64,000 nt of DNA. Origin: Beijerinckia sp. 28-YEA-48 (GTDB lineage: Bacteria > Pseudomonadota > Alphaproteobacteria > Rhizobiales > Beijerinckiaceae). Location of the stretch: NCBI RefSeq assembly GCF_900104955.1, contig NZ_FNSI01000001.1:4002001-4066000 (forward strand), read 5' to 3'. This document shows positions 15,683 to 25,013 of the stretch, piece by piece. Every line of letters starts with the position of its first letter. Position 1 is the first letter of the stretch. The notes under the pieces are model-generated. The model was given only the letters and a program-made list of their open reading frames with translations, searched no databases and had not been told where the DNA came from. Both the position numbers and the translations under genes were made by a program.

Positions 15683-17989
15683 CTATGCCGCCTCCCAAAC
15701 CCGATTGAGTATCTGCGCCGCAAGGGCAGCCTTATCTTGCGGGAGGAAGCGACCGTAATGTTTGGCGACCATATCCGGTGTATCTTGAATGGCGTAGCTG
15801 GCCTGCTCGTAGGAGCCGGTTTTCTTTAAAATGTGGGTCGCTAGTACATCCCGAACATTATGTGGACCGTGCGGGAGGAGCCCCTTGATTGCTCCGCGGC
15901 CAGTGTAGGGATTGTGAATGCCGTAGCGTTGGATAGCAAAACGCCAGGCCTCATAGAACGTGTTTTGGTCATATGAGGCGTCTTTGCTGATGAGTTTCAC
16001 TGTCTTCACAAAGAAAGTGCCCGGATCAGCGGCGTTTCGCAGCAGCACGCGGCGGTGTCTGTCGATGTAGTCCTCAATGTGCGGATAGAGGCCACTGAGA
16101 TTTGGTAGGATCAGCCGGAACGGCTTGCTACCGAAGAATGATGAATCGGCGTTCTTGAAGGCAGCCGAGGGGATAAACACTTCCCAACCTTGATCGCGTT
16201 CGCTCCAGCGTAACTCTCCGCGTTTCAGTTCGATTAACTGGCGCTCTGAAGTTGGAAGACGATCACGAGGGCAGACGAGAAGTTGACGTAGATTTTTCTG
16301 GCGCAAGCCTAAATGCAGCCCGAGGCGAAGCATGAGGAAGGCTCGCACGGCTTCTGCCGCAGCACGTGGATAGCGCTGCTCATCAGGCTTGAGCCGAATG
16401 ATTTCCTCAGTGATCTTTTTGTATTCGGCGACAGGGCTCTCGGCTTCTAGCACCACCATGATCGGTTCGAATGGATCTCGATGTACCCGCGCAACGCGCT
16501 GTACCTCGCGAGCCCGAGCCAGGCCATGCTTGTGCATTTGCTCGCAAGTGCCAGTCCAATCTGCGCGCGCGGCGGCTATGTCCTGTTCGGTGATCAGATT
16601 CGAAATTGGTTCGATCTGCCCTGCCAGCTCTGGATTTTGTCGCAACCAACCTGTATCCACGCGGGTCAAGGCTATTGCCGCGCGCAACATGTCGATTTCC
16701 CAGGCGGTATAAAAACCGCGTCGACGCTCACGCCATTGTAGGTACCAGTCCCAGACGGCCGGGAAGACGAGGAGTCCGAACGTCAGGCTTTTCAGTGGTA
16801 CGCCGAAACCATGGACTGCCCCGCTCGGTACTGCTGCTAGAGCGCCGAACATGAGCCCCAAATGCTCAACCATTTGGGAGGCGGTTTCCTCGCCCCATAC
16901 GCCATTCCGCTGATAGCCAAAGGCAGTCAGGGTGGAGGTCTTGAAACGGATGAGATCGGACATCTCCTGCATAAGATGGGACGGGGCGTCCCTGGCTGCT
17001 GCACCGAGGTCGGGATCCTGCCAAGCACCATCATCGTCCCGGCTATAGCGGTAAGTGTTGCGTGGACGGGTCGATTGCCCCGGCAGGCCCGGAAACCTAA
17101 TCGCATATCGGTGCTTCATTGCTGCTGCCTGGAACCGGCGATATTCAGTCGAGCCGGACACGACGACGTTTCGAACCCATTGGAGAATTTCTTCACGTTC
17201 TCGCATCGAGCGGCGATCAAAATCTAATGGTAGGTGCCAAGCGAGTCGTCGCCGCTCATCGCGGCTGATGCCTGCAATGGTGCCAACAGAGATACTACGA
17301 GAAGCGTTGGGCAATTTGGCTTGGAAATAACCGGCGGCTAGGCGGTAACGTTTCTCTATTTGCGCAAGCGCGTCCAAACTTCGAGTTGTGTTAGGCGTTT
17401 TGAGGCCACGTCTCCAAACTTGGATCGTGGTTTCGTCAACCTGACCTGCGACGGATGCTAGTGCCCTTGCTAGGTGCTTAGCGCTATCAGAGTGCCGTCG
17501 CATGTGTAGTGCGAGAGCATCTGGAAAGGACGGTGGATCGACCCAAGGCCTCCCGTCATTGTCGGGAAATTCGACGATAGGTTTGATGCGCGGGTTGCGC
17601 GGGCGACGGCTTTGTTGAGGTGAAATATGCCCCATACCAGCGAGCTGGGAAGCGATCCGTAGGGCTAAGTCCGTTCCCTGATGCTTTAGTGCGCGCGTAG
17701 GCTGGTTATGGTGGCGCGATGGCTTTTGCTGAGCGATTTCTCTCGCGAGTGCATCGATGCCGGGACCGAGGGCTTGCGATGCCTTCTGTAGGTCAGCATG
17801 ATCGATCTGACAGATATTGGCGATTGCCTCCCAATCGTACTTCCGGCCAACCTTCGGGGGTGAAATGTGAGTATTTAGGAGATCGAGAAGGTAAGCTTGG
17901 AATCTCTGGAGCTCGCGTGGGGCCAAGACGGTAGCGGCACGCTGCTGGCAGAACTTCACCAGCATGCGTGTAAAAATAGGATTGATCAT
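15683..17989 (-). CDS. large tyrosine-recombinase-like protein (768 residues)
   Basis: The C-terminal ~210 residues carry the tyrosine recombinase signature: Arg of box I in HLGLRQKNLRQLL (R563), HNVRD with His710 and Arg713, and KHYGRF with the probable nucleophile Tyr745. The protein is about twice the usual integrase length; the N-terminal ~540 residues show no domain I recognise and include basic stretches. It is a second recombinase in an element that already has a P4-type integrase, far from both ends. It could mobilise a nested segment, resolve replication products or be the remnant of another element. The next gene is 241 bp away on the opposite strand. Confidence 0.75.
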   Translation of the reverse strand: MINPIFTRMLVKFCQQRAATVLAPRELQRFQAYLLDLLNTHISPPKVGRKYDWEAIANICQIDHADLQKASQALGPGIDALAREIAQQKPSRHHNQPTRALKHQGTDLALRIASQLAGMGHISPQQSRRPRNPRIKPIVEFPDNDGRPWVDPPSFPDALALHMRRHSDSAKHLARALASVAGQVDETTIQVWRRGLKTPNTTRSLDALAQIEKRYRLAAGYFQAKLPNASRSISVGTIAGISRDERRRLAWHLPLDFDRRSMREREEILQWVRNVVVSGSTEYRRFQAAAMKHRYAIRFPGLPGQSTRPRNTYRYSRDDDGAWQDPDLGAAARDAPSHLMQEMSDLIRFKTSTLTAFGYQRNGVWGEETASQMVEHLGLMFGALAAVPSGAVHGFGVPLKSLTFGLLVFPAVWDWYLQWRERRRGFYTAWEIDMLRAAIALTRVDTGWLRQNPELAGQIEPISNLITEQDIAAARADWTGTCEQMHKHGLARAREVQRVARVHRDPFEPIMVVLEAESPVAEYKKITEEIIRLKPDEQRYPRAAAEAVRAFLMLRLGLHLGLRQKNLRQLLVCPRDRLPTSERQLIELKRGELRWSERDQGWEVFIPSAAFKNADSSFFGSKPFRLILPNLSGLYPHIEDYIDRHRRVLLRNAADPGTFFVKTVKLISKDASYDQNTFYEAWRFAIQRYGIHNPYTGRGAIKGLLPHGPHNVRDVLATHILKKTGSYEQASYAIQDTPDMVAKHYGRFLPQDKAALAAQILNRVWEAA

Positions 17990-18024
17990 TTTTTGAGGGC
18001 TATACGCTGTTAGTTGTAACGAAT

Positions 18025-18041
18025 CGCTTCGGATCGAAGCG
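18025..18041. promoter_or_regulatory. small inverted repeat in the divergent gap
   Basis: CGCTTC-GGATC-GAAGCG lies 36 bp upstream of the large recombinase-like gene's start (17989, minus strand), in the 240-bp region shared with the rightward 18230 gene. A possible operator; no regulator can be named. Confidence 0.35.
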
Positions 18042-18229
18042 CTAGTTCTTGTGGAAATATTGCGGCGAGAAAACCCCTATTTGTTTCTGAAGACCGCCCA
18101 TGTCGAGCAGCATCGACCGCAGCGCAAGGCAATGTCTCATAGCGACTAGTCTAGCTTACTCGCCTTTCGACCAAGTTGCGGGATCCCCTTGAATGCGATT
18201 GAGTTCCCCTACTTAGGGAGGGGCTGACT

Positions 18230-18481
18230 ATGAAAGAATTGATAGCGATTGGCGCGATGGCGCTGATGGGAACAGTAGCGCACGCACAGTATCGCTCCAA
18301 CGGCGGAGGCTTCGGATCGCCGGGCAGCCATTATGTTCAGCCGCACACCAATTCGAACGGCTCCCAAACGCAGGGCCATTACCAGACCAATCCGAATAAT
18401 ACCCAGCGGGACAATTGGAGCTCCCAGGGAAACACCAACCCTTATACCGGGCAGCGGGGGACGAGAGTTCCGCGCTACTGA
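18230..18481 (+). CDS. small secreted Asn/Gln/Gly-rich protein
   Basis: 83 residues with a signal peptide (MKELIAIGAMALMGTVAHA, cleavage after AHA). The mature part is rich in Asn, Gln, Gly and Tyr: HYVQPHTNSNGSQTQGHYQT then NPNNTQRDNWSSQGNTNPYT. Short periplasmic proteins with this H-Y-x-T-NPN-DNWS-NPYTG pattern are common in proteobacteria and phages; role unknown. First gene of a rightward series ending at 21609. Confidence 0.75.
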   Translation: MKELIAIGAMALMGTVAHAQYRSNGGGFGSPGSHYVQPHTNSNGSQTQGHYQTNPNNTQRDNWSSQGNTNPYTGQRGTRVPRY

Positions 18482-18500
18482 TTAACGTCTCAAGCAAAAA

Positions 18501-18518
18501 GGGAGCCCAGAGGCTCCC
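18501..18518. terminator. intrinsic terminator-like hairpin
   Basis: GGGAGCC-CAGA-GGCTCCC, with AAAAA before and only a short TT after. It lies 20 bp past the stop of the 18230-18481 gene and would work better for leftward transcription. Confidence 0.55.
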
Positions 18519-18632
18519 TTCAATCGGCCAGGATCGCAAGGTCTACGCCGGGGAACTCGCCTGTCTCCGGTTCGCCGGCGGCGGCTTTTTTTGTATTTAG
18601 ACCGGGTGTAGGTCTGCGCCCGGAGGACGATC

Positions 18633-19355
18633 ATGGGGCGCATCTGGCGATCGGTGGTGATGTTTCTGGCTTGCATCAGCATGGCCTCGGCGGCGTGCGG
18701 TGAGCGGGGTGGCCCCGGCTATCGTGGCCCAGACGGGCGATGCGTGAGCTGGAAGACAATCGCAGCTGTCTGCGGTCACCCGCCGGAGACCCGCTGCACG
18801 GCTGAGCAAGAGGCAGACGGCGCGCGTGAGGTAGGGGGGCTGCAGCACCAAGCGCGGCAGACCAGGCGGCCGGAAGACAGGGCCAACGCTGCCCGCGGCG
18901 CTGCATTAGGGCTGATGGGTGCCGGCGCCACGCTGGCAGCGGAGGCGGCTACAGTTGCCGACAATGAAGCGGCCTCGATCGATCCTGAAACTATCCGGGT
19001 GCTGGACGGCGACACGATCGAGGTCGGCGCCGAGCGCAAACGCGTTCGCCTAATCGGCTTCAATGCGCCGGAGACGAACGGCGCAACTTGCGAGCGAGAG
19101 CGGGATCTTGGTTTGCAGGCGTCGCGGCGCCTATCTTCCCTGATTGCCTCAGAGCCGGCCGAACTGCAACTGGTGCCCTGCGCCTGTCGAGCTGGGACCG
19201 AAGGCACCCAGGCGTGCAACTACGGTCGAGCGTGTGGCATCCTGAAAGTCGATGGCGTCGATGTCAGCAAGACGCTGATCAGGGAAAGGCTGGCTGTACC
19301 GTTCGTTTGCGGCAAGACCCGATGCCCGCCGACGCCACGCCCGTGGTGTTCGTGA
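18633..19355 (+). CDS. exported SNase-like (thermonuclease) protein
   Basis: 240 residues. A signal peptide (VVMFLACISMASA, then a Cys that may be lipidated or disulfide-bonded) is followed by a linker of ~90 residues and a staphylococcal-nuclease-like domain from ~residue 118: IRVLDGDTIEVG, RVRLIGFNAPET and a later ACRAGTEGTQACNYGRACG stretch. The first two motifs hold the calcium- and phosphate-binding residues. The protein should cut DNA or RNA outside the cytoplasm. The second half has many cysteines, unusual for SNase proteins, suggesting disulfides. Confidence 0.82.
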   Translation: MGRIWRSVVMFLACISMASAACGERGGPGYRGPDGRCVSWKTIAAVCGHPPETRCTAEQEADGAREVGGLQHQARQTRRPEDRANAARGAALGLMGAGATLAAEAATVADNEAASIDPETIRVLDGDTIEVGAERKRVRLIGFNAPETNGATCERERDLGLQASRRLSSLIASEPAELQLVPCACRAGTEGTQACNYGRACGILKVDGVDVSKTLIRERLAVPFVCGKTRCPPTPRPWCS

Positions 19356-19448
19356 TGTGGATGTCCAAAATCGGTCGTCTATTGCCGTGCATGCCTGGTT
19401 AGCGTCGGAAATAACTTAGGTTCTATTAGCTGCAAAGGAGGATCGGAT

Positions 19449-19736
19449 ATGCCGAGCGTGAACATGGTCAAAATCGACCTTGTGGCAAATGTGGCTCAAG
19501 TCGGATTACCGAGCAACACCAATCGGGCCTATCTCGGCATCATCAATATCGGAGCGGCCCGCGCTCACATCGGCATCGGTATGGCCGCAGTCGTGAACGG
19601 CGGCTGGCCAGTCGATGCGCCAGTTGAGTTGGGCGGCCAGGGCGGAGGGCTGATTTTCGACGGGGCTCAATGCCCAACCAACGCCATCAATCTCATCTCG
19701 GCTTCAGCGACCACCATCATTCTCATGGAGATGTGA
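19449..19736 (+). CDS. small structural-type protein upstream of tailspike
   Basis: 95 residues with a strong AAAGGAGG ribosome site before ATG 19449. Strand-rich, Gly/Ala/Ile-rich (GIINIGAARAHIGIGMAAVV), no signal peptide. One base separates it from the tailspike-like gene. This build fits a short phage tail or head-decoration component, but no family is recognised. Confidence 0.6.
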   Translation: MPSVNMVKIDLVANVAQVGLPSNTNRAYLGIINIGAARAHIGIGMAAVVNGGWPVDAPVELGGQGGGLIFDGAQCPTNAINLISASATTIILMEM

Positions 19737-19737
19737 C

Positions 19738-21609
19738 ATGGGCATCCTGTACCCTCTCCATGTTTCGCCAGAATACGGCCGCTATACCGGTTATCACGAT
19801 AGCGGACGAAGCTTAGGCGCTCCGGTGCGTATCAGGAGCAAGCTGCAGGATTGGTTCTCGCCTGAAGAAGCTGGTGCTGTCGGCGATGGCGTAACAGATG
19901 ACACCGCAGCATTTCGGCTGCTCGCCAACGAGGTCAATAATATCAAATGCTCATCCGGCAAGATTTACCGGGTAGGTGAGGTCGATCTCGACGGTCGGTA
20001 TGTGGATGCGACTGCCAATGTTGGTTTCCGGCCAATGGCGGGAAGCCGCTACATGTTCAAGTTGAAGGGATACGATCCGCGCTTTTTCGGCGGATTCACG
20101 CAAGATCAATCCAATGCTATCGCGTTTCAAACGACGACCGCGGGCTATGCTGCTGGTGCTTCGACGATAGTCGTTGCTTCCGTCGCGGGTATGGAAGTCG
20201 GCATGGTGGTGTTTGTCGAGGACAGCGCCAACGTTTGGTTTCACACCGTCATTACTGGCATAAATACGGGCACCAACACTATTTCTTTGCGGAATCCGGC
20301 AGCGGGGGCGGGCTTCGCCGGCGCCCGTGTGGCGGCGATGTACGGCACGTTCGTCATCGAAGACGCGACTAAGTGGATGATGTGTCATCACAACATCGTC
20401 AATAGCTATGGTGCGATACTGATGCGCACGACCGTCGAGAAGGTCCCCGGCAAGGACGATATAATTCATGTTTCCAACAAAGGCACAATGATCGATGTCG
20501 CCGTAGACAACTTCCGCTACTTCGGCATTTGCAAGATGAATGAGACGGCGGGAGTCAAGATCAATGACGTAAAGCTGTGGGGCGGCACCAGCGAGACTAT
20601 TCACTATGTTGGTAACAATACGGCAGGCCCCTACGCCGTTGCTGACGGCGCAACTTATCTGAAACGTAACGTCACCGTCAAAATAGGTGATAGCCCAAAG
20701 ACTCTTGGGGTGGATTTTGAGTATACCGACTTGTCTGGCGCAGAGATCAGATTTCTGAGTGGCAGGTATCCGCCTATCGGGTCGGATATCTATGTCACGA
20801 AGTTCTGTGAGGGTATTCGCGGATTCATAGAAGATCAGCGAAACACCTCCGTCATTCACGGCGGAAACAACTACAATCAGGTTGAAGCTTTAGGCCTTAG
20901 AATAGGAATTCATTGTCTCAACGCTGAGCTGACAGACTTTGCCAACTGCATTTCTGACAGCTGCTCGAAGGTCTCAGTCCAGCTTGAAAGCTGCGTAGAA
21001 ACTCTGCGGTTCAGCGAGTTATTTGCTGGCTTCGCGCCCGCCAACATCAGGGCTTTCAGCACGCAGAAATCTCAGTTCCATGGGCTCTATACCAACCGCG
21101 TTCCGCCGTCCGAAATGGTCAACCCTGCGTTGTTGGATGACAACGTCTATCTGTATGATTCGAAGATCGAGATTTCGCTGCCTGAATGGAGCGGGCCTGA
21201 TTATCAGATGGCCTTTGGCGGGACCTCTACCCCGATATTAAGTGGTGGGGAAGCTTTCAGGCTCGAGTCAACCGACGCCCTTCCTGCCGGCAATACAAAG
21301 TATCTGCGTGTCCGTGGTCCGTTTCAAACAACGGTGGCTCCTGGGGAGACCGTGACATCAGAGGGGACGTTTCTCTGGTTCGTGGCACGCTGCTCTACCA
21401 GCCCAGGCGCAGGGCAGTCATTCACCTATCAGTTGTACAGCAATGGGGCTGCACTAGGGAGCCCGATCGCGATCAGCGGCGACGGCAATTACGAAGCGTC
21501 CGCCTATCTCGTGCTAGCAGCCTCGCTCGGAGTTGAGATTGTTGTTGGCGTCACTGCTTCTGGCGGGGCCAATGCATCGATACATCGCGCGACGCTTTTG
21601 AAGCGTTGA
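19738..21609 (+). CDS. tailspike-like protein (pectate-lyase-type beta-helix)
   Basis: 623 residues. The stretch WFSPEEAGAVGDGVTDDTAAF near residue 40 is the hallmark start of phage tailspike and GH28/pectate-lyase-3 beta-helix proteins. A parallel beta-helix is suggested by the strand-rich middle (residues ~100-480), and the last ~110 residues look like a separate beta-sandwich. Such proteins bind or cleave bacterial surface polysaccharide. No signal peptide is present, as expected for a virion protein. There are no tail-tube or baseplate genes nearby that could carry it. Confidence 0.75.
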   Translation: MGILYPLHVSPEYGRYTGYHDSGRSLGAPVRIRSKLQDWFSPEEAGAVGDGVTDDTAAFRLLANEVNNIKCSSGKIYRVGEVDLDGRYVDATANVGFRPMAGSRYMFKLKGYDPRFFGGFTQDQSNAIAFQTTTAGYAAGASTIVVASVAGMEVGMVVFVEDSANVWFHTVITGINTGTNTISLRNPAAGAGFAGARVAAMYGTFVIEDATKWMMCHHNIVNSYGAILMRTTVEKVPGKDDIIHVSNKGTMIDVAVDNFRYFGICKMNETAGVKINDVKLWGGTSETIHYVGNNTAGPYAVADGATYLKRNVTVKIGDSPKTLGVDFEYTDLSGAEIRFLSGRYPPIGSDIYVTKFCEGIRGFIEDQRNTSVIHGGNNYNQVEALGLRIGIHCLNAELTDFANCISDSCSKVSVQLESCVETLRFSELFAGFAPANIRAFSTQKSQFHGLYTNRVPPSEMVNPALLDDNVYLYDSKIEISLPEWSGPDYQMAFGGTSTPILSGGEAFRLESTDALPAGNTKYLRVRGPFQTTVAPGETVTSEGTFLWFVARCSTSPGAGQSFTYQLYSNGAALGSPIAISGDGNYEASAYLVLAASLGVEIVVGVTASGGANASIHRATLLKR

Positions 21610-21712
21610 TGTAGTTTTGATTGGCTGCCAAAACTGGAATGGTGGCGCGCTTTCGCTGGTTCAAACTGGCTTTCAGTCTAAGTTTGGCCGTTAAGGCTTC
21701 TACCTCCTTCCT

Positions 21713-23203
21713 CTAAAGCTGCAGCGGATGCACCGCCGGCTGGGCGGGCGCGATCGCTGCGCGTAGCAGCTCGCGCAGCGGGGCCAAGTCCTTGGCCGAG
21801 AAGCGTGCCGTAGCGTCTGGATTCGCCTCACCTAGAAATCGCTCACAGCACAAGACGACAAATTCTTCGTCGGTCGTTTCGTGGCTGTTGATGAAAGTCA
21901 GGTTTGCATACTCGCCGAGGTCTTGTTTCACCCTATGGCGCTTGTCGTTGTGTACGCCTACGGCAACGGTCGGAAGCTCGGCCATGATGCCGACCATCAT
22001 GGCATGGAAGCGCGCAGATAGAACGCAATCGCCAGTCGCGACGGCATCTATAAATTCAGAAAGAGGTGCTCCACGCACGTCTACTATCTCGGCCGATAGC
22101 ATCAAGGAGTTAAGTTTATCACGGTTGGCTTCTAGCCAATGCGCATCCTCAGTTGCTTGTACGACTATGCGAAGATCAAGATGGCATTTGTGGGCAACCT
22201 CTGCGACCGTATCCAAATTAAAGCTTCCACACGCGATAAGAACTTTCCGATCCGCGCGGTTGCGGGCGGCGGCCCGAACTTCTTCTTGGAAGGCGATGCT
22301 TACATCCGGAGTGACGATCGTCGGTGCCTTCACGCTGAAGGCGTCACTGACAGTGGCTAGGGATCGCGGATCACGCAAGTGGAAGAATTTTGCATGGCGT
22401 AGCGCTTCCCTCAAAAAGTGCCGGCTATACGAAGACAATATTGGTGCAGGCGATCCGATGCCGAGTAAGCCAAAAGGAACCCCGTATTCGTAAGCCATAA
22501 ACGCAAATCGGAAGTAGGCTGCAATATTTGAATGATTTACCGCCAGCCTATCGTGATCATCCAAGTCGTACAGTATTCCGCCTGGTCCGATTACAATCAA
22601 ACTGGCATTTGCGACGGTAACCCTATCGATCTCAGGGTCAGCTACTATGCAATGCAAATGGGGAGCCGCCTCTGTGATCAGACGGATCGCAGACTGCGCC
22701 AGAAGGACATCTCCTGCATTATCAGTTAGCGCTGCATTTATGATCAGGCAATATGGCGTATCGTGGGGTAGGGTCGCGTCATCAAGCAGCCGATCACGGC
22801 GAACGCGAATGCCATTTAAAATTTTGCTGCGCCGTGAATAGCCATACTCCATTTCTCCTCTGATATCATAGGCGGTAGATATCGTTGACGACATCTGGAG
22901 ATTGGTTGCTGCGAAAAAGACATCGTCGGCAAAGTGAACGTGTAGTTTTTCTAAATCTTTTATCCACGCCAATGGAAGCTTGTCTATGTCATCCTTCGGC
23001 GCAACAACCGCATAAGAGTCCTGGTCGCCGACGGAGAATAAGTGACCAAATGCGAGCGGCAGGCAGTTTTTTCTCAGCCTACAAAGCGGTTCAATGGTGA
23101 ATACAAATTTGCATCTATCACTGAAATGATAAATCAGTTTTGCTGCATTGATCCATTTTGGATCGCTTAGCCATTCGGCATCAGGCGTCATTAAAAGCCT
23201 CAC
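21713..23203 (-). CDS. polysaccharide pyruvyl transferase family protein
   Basis: 496 residues. The C-terminal ~340 residues fit the CsaB/WcaK-type fold: NAALTDNAGDVLLAQSAIRL, VIGPGGILYD, LLGIGSPAP, a DPRSL stretch and the late LSARFHAMMVGI motif that is typical of this family. These enzymes add ketal pyruvate to surface sugars from phosphoenolpyruvate. The N-terminal ~140 residues are unassigned. The gene is visibly richer in A+T than the small genes around it, which suggests separate acquisition. It probably changes the host's surface glycan. Confidence 0.82.
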   Translation of the reverse strand: MRLLMTPDAEWLSDPKWINAAKLIYHFSDRCKFVFTIEPLCRLRKNCLPLAFGHLFSVGDQDSYAVVAPKDDIDKLPLAWIKDLEKLHVHFADDVFFAATNLQMSSTISTAYDIRGEMEYGYSRRSKILNGIRVRRDRLLDDATLPHDTPYCLIINAALTDNAGDVLLAQSAIRLITEAAPHLHCIVADPEIDRVTVANASLIVIGPGGILYDLDDHDRLAVNHSNIAAYFRFAFMAYEYGVPFGLLGIGSPAPILSSYSRHFLREALRHAKFFHLRDPRSLATVSDAFSVKAPTIVTPDVSIAFQEEVRAAARNRADRKVLIACGSFNLDTVAEVAHKCHLDLRIVVQATEDAHWLEANRDKLNSLMLSAEIVDVRGAPLSEFIDAVATGDCVLSARFHAMMVGIMAELPTVAVGVHNDKRHRVKQDLGEYANLTFINSHETTDEEFVVLCCERFLGEANPDATARFSAKDLAPLRELLRAAIAPAQPAVHPLQL

Positions 23204-23320
23204 CTAAAAGTATTAAATTTCTGATTTAACAGAACATATCGAATATAAAGCCATAAATTAGTGGCGCTTGTCCAGTTAATCTCTGCTCTATTCACGCAAG
23301 TAGGGGGTGGTTAAGGCGGC

Positions 23321-23554
23321 TCATTCTGGTGGCCCGCTATCATAATTGTTACGGATCAGCTCGTCACAGTCTCCCTGAACAGCGCACCGTGCGATTTCGA
23401 GCGATTGATTGAGCGCGCACAGTCCGACATATGCCGCGGTGCGTAGCGGCATTTGAGACATCCAGACGCGGACATCCTGCTGAAAAGCTTTACAGGCTCC
23501 AAGCATTCGCTGGGCATCGGCTTCATCAAAGCTGCGCTTGGTGCGGCGGGTCAC
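23321..23554 (-). CDS. small element protein of unknown function
   Basis: 77 residues. Helical, with ADAQRMLGACKAFQQDVRVW and two further Cys in the second half. It overlaps the upstream gene as ATGA (23551-23554). Last gene of the second leftward operon (24829 to 23321). No family recognised. Confidence 0.55.
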   Translation of the reverse strand: MTRRTKRSFDEADAQRMLGACKAFQQDVRVWMSQMPLRTAAYVGLCALNQSLEIARCAVQGDCDELIRNNYDSGPPE

Positions 23555-23814
23555 GTTCGCTTCCTCCTCAAGGCATCCTTGTCACGGCCATAGCCGGTGT
23601 TCAGAGCGTTCTCGATTTCGATGAGAAGCTTGCGCGCCTCTGCCTGCGAAAACAGAATTCGCTCTGGGGCCGGCCCGCTTATGTCGATCGTCACAAGTCC
23701 ATTCTCGCGGCCAACCGATACTTCACGCCGAGGCTGGGACGTGTCTGCGTCTCTACACGCCTCGGTCACGGCAGCCATTCTCCGACCGGGTGTGCGGGCA
23801 TTAGTCGCCGACAT
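23551..23814 (-). CDS. small element protein of unknown function
   Basis: 87 residues. The ATG at 23814 has AGGAG at 5-bp spacing, better than the internal ATG at 23778. VTIDISGPAPERILFSQAEA followed by a helix (RKLLIEIENALNTGYG) recalls short phage regulators but is not assignable. It overlaps the upstream gene by 49 bases. Confidence 0.55.
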   Translation of the reverse strand: MSATNARTPGRRMAAVTEACRDADTSQPRREVSVGRENGLVTIDISGPAPERILFSQAEARKLLIEIENALNTGYGRDKDALRRKRT

Positions 23815-24008
23815 ATCAGCTCCTGACCACTGTCATCTTGAATACTGATCTCGTCGGCGATGTCTGGCCGTGACCGGTGAAGGGCGCGCACCAAGGCGCT
23901 CGTTGAATCCGAGGCGCGTAGGTAGCTCTTTTCAATAGGTCTCCCGCCCCAGCGAAATTCAATCAGGAACCGGGATGGTTCGTCGTCCGTCGTCAATTTA
24001 TGCTCCAT
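23766..24008 (-). CDS. small element protein of unknown function
   Basis: 80 residues, MEHKLTTDDEPSRFLIEFRW at the start, then an alternating strand/helix part (ALVRALHRSRPDIADEISIQ). It sits 4 bp after the 24013-24357 gene and overlaps the next. No family recognised. Confidence 0.55.
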   Translation of the reverse strand: MEHKLTTDDEPSRFLIEFRWGGRPIEKSYLRASDSTSALVRALHRSRPDIADEISIQDDSGQELICRRLMPAHPVGEWLP

Positions 24009-24012
24009 GAGT

Positions 24013-24357
24013 TCAAGGTGTTGCCTTGCGGGTTCTTCGTGTTGGGACTTCTTCGGGCTCGTCGGTCTTGCCGCCCTTGATCAAGCGAAGCCCGGCGAGA
24101 CCTGGCGGTAGATCAGGCGGCCGCGGTGGCGCGCGCAGATCGCAAAAGTAGACATGGCAGCCATCGCCTTCTCGATAGGAATGCTTTGCCCGCCGCCAGC
24201 CACAGTCGGCGGACAGCTTAAACAGCAACTGATCGAGACTGATTTCAGCGCCCCACTTGTGAGCAAGGCGGCCAAGACGATAGGCGCCCTTACGCTCGCA
24301 GGCGTCGCAGCGCAGGCGCACGATCACGTACGGATAATCGGACAGGTGGCCTGGCAT
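24013..24357 (-). CDS. small CxxC protein (zinc-ribbon-like)
   Basis: 114 residues. MPGHLSDYPYVIVRLRCDAC gives CDAC (a CxxC pair), with two more cysteines after CGWRR and in FCDLRAPP, an arrangement able to bind zinc. Short proteins of this start pattern are common in rhizobial prophages. The C-terminus is basic. It belongs to the second XRE-linked leftward operon. Confidence 0.6.
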   Translation of the reverse strand: MPGHLSDYPYVIVRLRCDACERKGAYRLGRLAHKWGAEISLDQLLFKLSADCGWRRAKHSYREGDGCHVYFCDLRAPPRPPDLPPGLAGLRLIKGGKTDEPEEVPTRRTRKATP

Positions 24358-24416
24358 TGATGGCGCGAGCGATCATCAGTTCTTGTAGTTCCTGAGTAGC
24401 ACCAGACCGTCGTCCT

Positions 24417-24584
24417 TCAACAATGCCCGCTCTTTGGCGAGGCATTCATGATGCTGTCGAGCTGGGAAGCGGTCATTCCGAACTCAAAGAACTTTTCGCC
24501 GTCGACGAGCAGGCCGATTTTGACGGACTTCCGGTCTGGCGTTGCCTTGATTTCGAATTCAGCGGGAAGCGCAGATGTGATCAT
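24417..24584 (-). CDS. small element protein of unknown function
   Basis: 55 residues from ATG 24584. Beta-rich: FEIKATPDRKSVKIGLLVDG then FFEFGMTASQLDSIM. A short open frame continues in another phase to about 24377 (ending LLKDDGLVLLRNYKN), so a frameshift or a second overlapping gene is possible. No family recognised. Confidence 0.5.
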   Translation of the reverse strand: MITSALPAEFEIKATPDRKSVKIGLLVDGEKFFEFGMTASQLDSIMNASPKSGHC

Positions 24585-24658
24585 GGTCTTACTCTCATGC
24601 TCTCGAAACGATCCCCAAAAGAATGAGAACATTAGGAGAACAAAAGAGTCAAGCGGAC

Positions 24659-24829
24659 CTAAGCCAGATAAGCCTCGTCATCAGGCGGAATTTCCAACAA
24701 TCCCATTGAGATAAGAAAATTTTCAACAGCCACAGCTATGGCCTGCTCGAGCGTCGGCTTCGGATCCGGCTGCTCACTGATGAAGCGGTCCAGGGCTGCG
24801 AGGATATCGGGGCGGAGGGACGTGCTCAT
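24659..24829 (-). CDS. 56-residue ribbon-helix-helix-like protein
   Basis: Found by reading the minus strand from ATG 24829. MSTSLRPDILAALDRFISEQ is followed by PDPKPTLEQAIAVAVENFL, a strand-helix-helix pattern like small RHH or CopG-type DNA-binding proteins. It is the first gene of the second leftward operon and faces XRE regulator 2. Too short for firm assignment. Confidence 0.6.
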   Translation of the reverse strand: MSTSLRPDILAALDRFISEQPDPKPTLEQAIAVAVENFLISMGLLEIPPDDEAYLA

Positions 24830-25013
24830 TATGAGTTCTCAAAGGTTTTACTCGTAGTCACGCACTAGCAACCTGTACGGCTCCTTTGGGATTTTACGTG
24901 GTTCTGTTGAGATTGTGGAGCGTGATCGCCATAAGCTACTTGAAAGCCTTTTCTTTACGCCGATTTCGAGACAGAATCTCAATCGAGCCAATCGAAACAC
25001 AAAGGGCGCGATA

